In this document: one piece after another, positions 61,101-64,000 of the stretch
How the letters are laid out: each line of letters starts with the position of its first letter
Position numbering within the stretch: position 1 is the stretch's first letter
DNA from: Pyrocephalus nanus
Lineage: Eukaryota > Chordata > Aves > Passeriformes > Tyrannidae
Length of the DNA stretch: 64,000 nt
Direction: 5' to 3'
Assembly (NCBI GenBank): GCA_038380795.1
Contig: CM076259.1
Location: 22,116,977-22,180,976, forward strand
Notes under the pieces: generated by a model
What the model was told of the DNA's origin: nothing
The model's input: the letters and a program-made list of their open reading frames with translations, nothing else
Databases searched by the model: none
Made by a program: the position numbers and the translations under genes

Positions 61101-63438
61101 ATTAGTCAAAACATACTGCCATAAATACTAGGTTGCATTTTTCTGTGCATTTCTTCTGAACAACTGCTATTCTATTGCTCAATATCAGAATGAAGCCACT
61201 ATGCACACAAAATGGTATATTGCACATATATTCAGAACCATGACAAACTGTGAAATAACTTGCTTTATGATAAATTCTTTTACTATTTCTACCTCACTCA
61301 AACCTCACTAGCTAATCTTTCCATAGCAGCATTTGTGTCAGCAGCCATCTACTTCTGCAGCCATCAACTTCAGCAGCCAGCTGCACAAAAGCCATTCTGA
61401 ATGACACTATTCTGAAGATGTAAAAATGTACACTTTATTCCCCAGAAGAGGCTGCTTACAATAAAGCAGAACAGCCTGAGGCTGGTAGTCTGAAAGCCTT
61501 GCTTGTGTGAAATAAAACTGAGAGATGGCAGAGCTTTCACAGGGTAAGGTGCTTCAAAATCAGAGATAGCACTTCAGAGTTCAAGCTCTTGGTAAGTTCA
61601 CTAGAGTGAAACCAGATACTTTTTCTCTTCATTTGTGTAGGAACCTGATTTTCTAAATTTTGATGGCAAGTAAAACTCTATATTAGTATCACTATGACTA
61701 GGACAGACGAAGTGTTAAAAAATAAGAGTTGCTATGAGCCAAAAGATTTTGAAAAGAATTTAAATTAATTAAAATGAAATTAATTGTATTAATTAAAATT
61801 AATCCCAGCTGGCACTTATCAGTCTTTTTAGGTACCTGAGCCTAAGACTGAGGTGAGCAGATATTTAACCTCTGCCAATTATACTGAGGGAATGAGTAGC
61901 CTACACTGCATGGTTCACACACTCCTCTGATCAATACCATACTTTCTTACATATATGCATGTGCAGCTGTAGAAATCTCCCATATCTGGCAATCAAGCAA
62001 ACATTTTTTTCCTAGACAGTGATTAGCATTCTAAAGCAAGAAACGAGCCATACTGCGATAAATCCAATTCCACCACTGCTGCTGCTCCGGAGATATCTCT
62101 GAGATTTAGTTTTCAGATCCTGGATCACCACCTGGTTGCCTGCTATATACAGCAGTTTATGGCTATCCATCATCTGCAGGTTTACAGATCTGGTGGACTC
62201 ATATCCAAAAGAATATCTGGGAACAGTCCAATAAGGAAAAGATTAGACAGTGGCTTTCTAGAAAAGTTTACTAAGGGGATAGGAATGCTTAAACCGAAAC
62301 TGAAATGGGAATACTGAAATTAGTGACTAAAAGCCTGATGGCAGGAGATAGTTTTCTTCAGTGTACAGTGAAAAAATATATCAAGCCTCTATAAGTGAGA
62401 GGAAGGCACAAGTGAATGCCTTCTAAAGTTCACATTCCATCCTTTCCTCTCCACCACAGGCCACACCTCTTCCTTCTGCTGGATCCTCTGGAGCTGCAAG
62501 GAATTCATATTCTACTCATGTTCTCTTTTCAAACACATGTGAGAAATGTGCTTCAGATTACTAGAAACTGTTCTACAAACAGAGAGATCAAACCAAGAGA
62601 TCAAACTAAGGCAGCTTTCAAGCTCACTTCTTAAACATTTATAGGCAGATGTAGAGAAGGGAAAATCCAGTCTTCAACAGCAACTGAACTGTGTCTGCAG
62701 AGAAAACCACCAGCACATACAGAAGTCATGTATCATACCCTACTTGACCATACCTAGCAAAGTATTTATTGTAGCTCTTAACTGATGGGCATCACTTCCT
62801 TCATTCTATCTAAACTGATCTTATGAGCACCAGACTACAAATCTACCTGGTTTCTTCCCCACTTCCCCCTAAGTACTTCTGTGAGGAACTATGAGCTACA
62901 CAACAGCTCTTCTGCCCTCCCCTCTGCTTCTTGTGTGGTTACACAGTAAGGGAGAGCTTTGCAGTGGACATTCTTATGCTAGTCTTCTGCCTGGTCACAT
63001 TAGCTTGCCCAGGATCTATTTCTACAGCAGTACTTATGATAGTAAGCACTTTGTCTAGTAAGAAATGTTTATGAGGTCAAGACAACATTTATGGTTAAAT
63101 TCACCCAGAACCATAACTGGTCAGGATTCTTACCTATGTCCCAACCAAAAGCGTTCCACTAACGCCACATAAGCAATTTCAAATTTGACAAATGCAATTT
63201 TAAGACCACCTATTAAATATCATTAGCTCTGAATTTTCACACGCTCAGCAGAAAGGATACTTAAGAGTAAGGAGGTTAATGGGTATCTCAGAGTCTTCAG
63301 TGACAAATGGTCGTGAATGTACATCTTCATAATTATAACAGAAGGTTTCCGAGAGTTTCCTTTTTACCTCCTCAGGCTTTTTTTGGTTTTCCGAGGGTAC
63401 TTCACTCTTCCCTTGGTCTTCTGACTCACCTTTGGCAT
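28026..63438 (-). CDS. CFAP44: CFAP44 (WDR52), axonemal WD-repeat/coiled-coil protein (32 exons visible, 5' partial)
   Basis: The joined exons give 5252 nt, about 1749 residues plus stop; the human protein is about 1854, so roughly 100 N-terminal residues lie right of the window. The first half is WD40 beta-propeller (blade-end motifs such as TIWDWK, VWNFE, IWKLDL, VRIYDF), interrupted by a Lys/Glu-rich helical insert (exon 46894-47112). The second half is long coiled coil with an acidic stretch. Family knowledge: CFAP44 with CFAP43 forms the tether/tetherhead complex linking the inner dynein arm f/I1 motor domains to the doublet microtubule in cilia and sperm flagella; human loss causes multiple flagellar abnormalities and male infertility. 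Phases agree across all junctions, but the donor of the exon at 42128-42258 lacks GT (TT instead). The intron at 62217-63260 looks U12-type. Which WD-repeat protein it is was decided by segments such as [20 protein letters not shown] and [20 protein letters not shown]. Confidence 0.93.
28717..28851 (-). CDS. CFAP44: CFAP44 visible exon 31: coiled coil
   Basis: Encodes [20 protein letters not shown] and [18 protein letters not shown]. Phase 0 on both sides, donor GTAAGC. Confidence 0.93.
28999..29016. repeat. (TA)9 microsatellite
   Basis: Nine perfect TA units in the CFAP44 intron between exons 30 and 31. Confidence 0.95.
29584..29744 (-). CDS. CFAP44: CFAP44 visible exon 30: coiled coil
   Basis: Encodes [20 protein letters not shown], then [17 protein letters not shown]. 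Phase 1 in, phase 0 out, donor GTAAGG. Confidence 0.92.
30341..30542 (-). CDS. CFAP44: CFAP44 visible exon 29: coiled coil
   Basis: Encodes [20 protein letters not shown], then [20 protein letters not shown] and a basic helix. Leaves in phase 1, donor GTGAGT. Confidence 0.94.
31487..31603 (-). CDS. CFAP44: CFAP44 visible exon 28: coiled coil
   Basis: Encodes [20 protein letters not shown] and [14 protein letters not shown], the latter almost invariant. Phase 0 on both sides. Confidence 0.94.
32695..32825 (-). CDS. CFAP44: CFAP44 visible exon 27: coiled coil
   Basis: Encodes [20 protein letters not shown] and [17 protein letters not shown], matching the conserved CDxALFxNTxQLR block. Phase 0 out. 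Confidence 0.93.
32826..34351 (-). other. CFAP44 intron between exons 26 and 27
   Basis: AT-rich with short A/T runs. No exon, repeat family or motif I can support. Confidence 0.6.
34352..34462 (-). CDS. CFAP44: CFAP44 visible exon 26: acidic stretch
   Basis: Nearly all Asp/Glu ([14 protein letters not shown], then [16 protein letters not shown]). Acidic low-complexity sequence within the coiled-coil half. Phase 1 on both sides. Confidence 0.88.
35415..35610 (-). CDS. CFAP44: CFAP44 visible exon 25: coiled coil, weak donor
   Basis: Encodes [20 protein letters not shown] and [20 protein letters not shown]. The 3' end is uncertain: the phase-1 donor CAG|GTTGGA is chosen because the next exon needs phase 1; a GTAGGA upstream and a GTAAAT downstream are out of phase. 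Confidence 0.82.
36026..36229 (-). CDS. CFAP44: CFAP44 visible exon 24: coiled coil
   Basis: Encodes [20 protein letters not shown], the best conserved block of the C-terminal half, then [20 protein letters not shown]. Phase 0 on both sides, donor GTAAAT. Confidence 0.94.
37030..37400 (-). repeat. Ancient CR1/L3-like relic
   Basis: The + strand resembles antisense L3/CR1: GCAGGCCAAAGATATT, ACTAATCATTTTGGCTACCC, CCTTTTCTAATCCTACAAAA. Strongly diverged. Confidence 0.5.
37631..38128 (-). CDS. CFAP44: CFAP44 visible exon 23: largest exon, coiled coil with Pro/Thr-rich loop
   Basis: Begins with coiled coil ([20 protein letters not shown]), then [20 protein letters not shown], a low-complexity loop rich in Pro, Ala, Thr and Gln, and a second helix ([20 protein letters not shown]). 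498 nt, phase 0 on both sides. Confidence 0.93.
38200..38800 (+). repeat. CR1 LINE 3' fragment, antisense in CFAP44 intron
   Basis: Contains phrases typical of avian CR1: GTTCAGCCTGGAGAAGAGAAGGC, CAGGTTGCCTAGTGAG-like, and a terminal TCATTCTGTGA from the CR1 3' octamer repeat. 5' truncated, as is usual. Limits approximate. Confidence 0.85.
39839..40016 (-). CDS. CFAP44: CFAP44 visible exon 22
   Basis: Encodes [40 protein letters not shown] and KQLASLKEL, the conserved MGCYxLKTAxDYxLPEH block of CFAP44. Phase 0 out, donor GTATGT. Confidence 0.93.
40041..40068. repeat. 14-bp perfect duplication
   Basis: ACTTTAAAACAGAG occurs twice in tandem just upstream (in sense) of CFAP44 exon 22. Confidence 0.9.
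40384..40549 (-). CDS. CFAP44: CFAP44 visible exon 21: coiled coil
   Basis: Encodes [40 protein letters not shown] and RKAQWDEL. Leaves in phase 2, donor GTGAGT. Confidence 0.92.
40929..41149 (-). CDS. CFAP44: CFAP44 visible exon 20: conserved segment in the C-terminal half
   Basis: Encodes [37 protein letters not shown] and [20 protein letters not shown]. Enters in phase 2, leaves in phase 1; acceptor CTTCAG, donor GTAATG. Confidence 0.92.
42122..42127 (-). other. Degenerate splice donor TTAAGT of CFAP44 exon 19
   Basis: Positions +2 to +6 (TAAGT) match the donor consensus exactly, while +1 is T instead of G (A at 42127 on +, where C is expected). The nearest GT, 4 nt downstream, would append TTAA and give CAT TAA, a stop. 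Confidence 0.75.
42128..42258 (-). CDS. CFAP44: CFAP44 visible exon 19: coiled coil, donor site disrupted
   Basis: Encodes [20 protein letters not shown] and [19 protein letters not shown]. Phase 0 in; phase 2 out is demanded by the next exon and places the end at CCA|TTAAGT, where GT is missing. At 131 nt it cannot be skipped without a frameshift. Confidence 0.85.
42570..42732 (-). CDS. CFAP44: CFAP44 visible exon 18: start of coiled coil
   Basis: Encodes [20 protein letters not shown], then [20 protein letters not shown] and [10 protein letters not shown]. Heptad-like charged helix. Donor GTACAT, phase 0 out. Confidence 0.93.
43150..43205 (-). CDS. CFAP44: CFAP44 visible exon 17: 56-nt exon, propeller to coiled-coil hinge
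   Basis: Encodes [19 protein letters not shown], matching the conserved LEKEK...EDIEDP segment after the propeller. Leaves in phase 2, donor GTAAGA. Confidence 0.92.
43206..45139 (-). other. CFAP44 intron between exons 16 and 17
   Basis: AT-rich, with a short G run near 44497. Nothing else recognised. Confidence 0.6.
45140..45410 (-). CDS. CFAP44: CFAP44 visible exon 16: last WD repeats
   Basis: Encodes [40 protein letters not shown] and [15 protein letters not shown]. It closes the propeller half. Donor GTAAGT, phase 0 out. Confidence 0.94.
46283..46425 (-). CDS. CFAP44: CFAP44 visible exon 15: WD region
   Basis: Encodes [20 protein letters not shown] and [14 protein letters not shown]. 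Leaves in phase 2, donor GTAAAA. Confidence 0.92.
46894..47112 (-). CDS. CFAP44: CFAP44 visible exon 14: charged helical insert
   Basis: Starts with a Lys/Arg/Glu-rich helix ([20 protein letters not shown]), then a Glu-rich stretch, then [19 protein letters not shown] returning to the propeller. Phase 0 on both sides, donor GTAAAT. Confidence 0.92.
47760..48140 (-). repeat. Ancient CR1/L3-like relic
   Basis: The + strand keeps CR1 antisense phrases: CTTCTCCTTAGACTAAA, TCTTTTAATCTTTCCTTTCACATG and GATCATTCTTGTGG. Strongly diverged; a bit more may extend left to about 47280. Confidence 0.55.
48940..49092 (-). CDS. CFAP44: CFAP44 visible exon 13: WD region
   Basis: Encodes [20 protein letters not shown] and [14 protein letters not shown]. 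Phase 0 on both sides; it leads into the charged insert of the next exon. Confidence 0.93.
49093..50751 (-). other. CFAP44 intron between exons 12 and 13
   Basis: AT-rich, no feature recognised. Confidence 0.6.
50752..50862 (-). CDS. CFAP44: CFAP44 visible exon 12: WD repeat
   Basis: Encodes [20 protein letters not shown] and [15 protein letters not shown]. Phase 0 on both sides, donor GTGAGT. Confidence 0.93.
50966..50989. repeat. T24 homopolymer (A24 in CFAP44 sense)
   Basis: A run of 24 T on the + strand, about 100 nt upstream (in sense) of the CFAP44 exon 12 acceptor. Confidence 0.95.
51820..52029 (-). CDS. CFAP44: CFAP44 visible exon 11: WD repeat
   Basis: Encodes [20 protein letters not shown], then [20 protein letters not shown]. 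Phase 0 on both sides, donor GTATGT. Confidence 0.94.
52690..53075 (-). repeat. CR1 LINE ORF2 relic (reverse transcriptase palm)
   Basis: The - strand reads [20 protein letters not shown] and [12 protein letters not shown], matching CR1 reverse transcriptase around the catalytic ADD motif; upstream, SGVPQGS is decayed to VP-stop-GS. Stops show it is dead. Same strand as CFAP44, inside an intron. Confidence 0.85.
53988..54082 (-). CDS. CFAP44: CFAP44 visible exon 10: WD repeat
   Basis: Encodes [19 protein letters not shown] and [11 protein letters not shown]. Phase 1 in, phase 0 out, donor GTGAGT. Confidence 0.92.
54463..54510. repeat. 18-bp tandem repeat, about 2.6 copies
   Basis: Units start with GGGAGGAAAA at 54463, 54481 and 54499, followed by a (C/T)NTTTAAA stretch in the complete copies. 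Confidence 0.9.
55340..55439 (-). CDS. CFAP44: CFAP44 visible exon 9: WD repeat
   Basis: Encodes [20 protein letters not shown] and [13 protein letters not shown]; the [10 protein letters not shown] segment is the blade start. Leaves in phase 1. Confidence 0.94.
56511..56558 (-). CDS. CFAP44: CFAP44 visible exon 8: 48-nt exon
   Basis: A short exon encoding just [16 protein letters not shown]. Phase 0 on both sides, acceptor ATGTAG, donor GTAAGC. The protein context makes it certain despite its size. Confidence 0.92.
56785..56995 (-). repeat. CR1 LINE 3' fragment
   Basis: The + strand is the reverse complement of a CR1 tail: GGATCATCTAGTGCAAC, TGACAGGCTTGGAACAT, CCACCTCTTTAGGAAGCCTG. Decayed ATTCTATG-type ends lie at its left edge. 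Confidence 0.8.
57155..57310 (-). CDS. CFAP44: CFAP44 visible exon 7: WD repeat
   Basis: Encodes [20 protein letters not shown] and [17 protein letters not shown], ending TVWYAQ. Phase 0 on both sides. Confidence 0.94.
58250..58414 (-). CDS. CFAP44: CFAP44 visible exon 6: WD repeat
   Basis: Encodes [20 protein letters not shown] and [20 protein letters not shown]. Phase 0 on both sides, donor GTGAGT. Confidence 0.94.
58797..58911 (-). CDS. CFAP44: CFAP44 visible exon 5: WD region
   Basis: Encodes [20 protein letters not shown] then [18 protein letters not shown], highly characteristic of CFAP44. Donor GTAAGT. Confidence 0.94.
58912..60374 (-). other. CFAP44 intron between exons 4 and 5
   Basis: AT-rich, no feature recognised. 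Confidence 0.6.
60375..60591 (-). CDS. CFAP44: CFAP44 visible exon 4: WD repeat
   Basis: Encodes [38 protein letters not shown] and [14 protein letters not shown] is a classic blade end. Leaves in phase 2. Confidence 0.93.
60911..61013 (-). CDS. CFAP44: CFAP44 visible exon 3: WD region
   Basis: Encodes [20 protein letters not shown] and [14 protein letters not shown], a WD blade. The donor GTAGTG is somewhat weak; leaves in phase 1. Confidence 0.9.
61014..62053 (-). other. CFAP44 intron between exons 2 and 3
   Basis: AT-rich; contains an AATTAATTAAAA-like simple stretch near 61760-61805. Nothing else recognised. Confidence 0.6.
62054..62216 (-). CDS. CFAP44: CFAP44 visible exon 2: first WD blade
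   Basis: Encodes [36 protein letters not shown] and SSGGIGFIA, the start of the first propeller. Phase 2 in, phase 0 out, donor GTATGG. Confidence 0.9.
62230..62238 (-). other. U12-like branch site TTCCTTATT
   Basis: Close to the U12 consensus TTCCTTRAY, differing at the eighth position. The A at 62232 lies about 15 nt before the exon, within the narrow range typical of U12 introns, and there is no strong polypyrimidine tract. Confidence 0.55.
63252..63260 (-). other. U12-type splice donor GTATCCTTT
   Basis: Donor of the first visible CFAP44 intron. It matches the minor-spliceosome 5' consensus RTATCCTTT at all nine positions. The partner acceptor region has TTCCTTATT at 62230-62238. Confidence 0.75.
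63261..63438 (-). CDS. CFAP44: CFAP44 visible exon 1 (N-terminal region)
   Basis: A charged N-terminal stretch, then [20 protein letters not shown] and PINLLTLK. The donor is GTATCCTTT (U12 type). The acceptor at 63439-63440 is a guess: an in-frame TGA just upstream forces the exon to begin here or slightly later. No in-frame Met, so translation starts in an earlier exon. Confidence 0.75.
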
Positions 63439-64000
63439 CTCAGAAGTGGGAACATAATGGAAATTTATATTCACCATAAATTTTACGTTCCTTGCTGATA
63501 TTTGCACCTAACCTCAAAAGGGGAGGAGTCACATATCCTTTGCCTCCTTTAACAGAGTACTAAGTACTTCAAAGCTCAAAACAGGGGTGCCATGTCTTAG
63601 TAACTACTGGTCTGTAACAAGTGCTCCCTCAGGCAGAAAAATTCTGAGACTGTTAAGAACATTGATTTTAAAACTTAGAGACTTACCAAAGCAGCTCAGT
63701 TGAGGTTTGCTTTAGGTCTCAGCTTTAGAAACCAAATAAATTTTAGAGTGTCTCTTTTCAGTAGCTATTGAACGCACATTGTTGTACAAAACAATTAGTA
63801 AAACCACATACAACCCACCACCAGAAGACACCATTGTTCTCAAAAAGTCACACTGACAATGTGTGACACAGGGTAGTTCTTTGCTGGATTGTAATGCACA
63901 ATGACATTGACTTGACTTCCAACTAGTCATAAGCGTTTGTTGAAAGTAGTTTCCAGTTGGATATCTCAGGACAAATCCCCATTATCTATTTTGTAAGCTT
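63439..64000 (-). other. CFAP44 5' intron sequence to window edge
   Basis: No further coding exon could be confirmed. The exon carrying the CFAP44 start codon must lie here undetected or, more likely, beyond the right edge. Confidence 0.5.

Noticed and set aside
63687..63722. A 36-nt - strand segment with a good acceptor (TTTCTAAAG) and strong donor (GTAAGT)
   Set aside because: All three frames contain a stop, so it cannot be the coding exon before 63438. It could only be a 5' noncoding exon, for which there is no evidence.

Overview
This is a piece of vertebrate nuclear DNA, most likely from a bird. It holds long introns with GT-AG borders, two multi-exon genes that read as close orthologues of amniote genes, and several relics of CR1 LINEs, the dominant retrotransposon of birds and other sauropsids. 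I see no bacterial, viral, CRISPR, rRNA or tRNA features. The species cannot be named from what I can see.

The left part (about 2.4-26.3 kb, + strand) holds the complete coding region of BOC, a Hedgehog co-receptor of the CDON/BOC family. I could join 18 coding exons with matching phases into 1106 codons plus stop: signal peptide, four Ig domains, three fibronectin type III domains, one transmembrane helix and a cytoplasmic tail. The first 2.4 kb is intron or 5' flank, and the promoter lies outside the window. The 7.6-kb intron after coding exon 2 contains an AT-rich block dense in transcription-factor-like motifs, followed by a CpG-rich block, which together are a candidate regulatory element.

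The right part (about 27.7-64 kb, - strand) holds CFAP44 (formerly WDR52), an axonemal WD-repeat and coiled-coil protein that works with CFAP43 in the tether complex of inner dynein arm f/I1. I placed 32 exons with matching phases, giving about 1750 codons. The first roughly 100 residues lie beyond the right edge. BOC and CFAP44 are tail to tail with about 1.4 kb between their poly(A) signals, the same neighbour arrangement as on human 3q13.2. The two proteins are not known to share a pathway directly.

Two splice-site observations stand out. The donor of the CFAP44 exon at 42128-42258 reads TTAAGT where GTAAGT is expected; the only nearby GT is 4 nt downstream and would add an in-frame TAA, so this copy is either disrupted, spliced non-canonically, or carries a one-base assembly error. 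The first visible CFAP44 intron (62217-63260) has a textbook U12-type donor (GTATCCTTT) and a branch-site-like motif at the right distance, so it is probably removed by the minor spliceosome. Other items are CR1 relics, including one about 75 nt from a CFAP44 splice acceptor and one that retains a decayed reverse-transcriptase palm, a tandem NAGNAG acceptor in BOC, a 24-nt homopolymer and a short minisatellite. I did not recognise a previously undescribed gene system.
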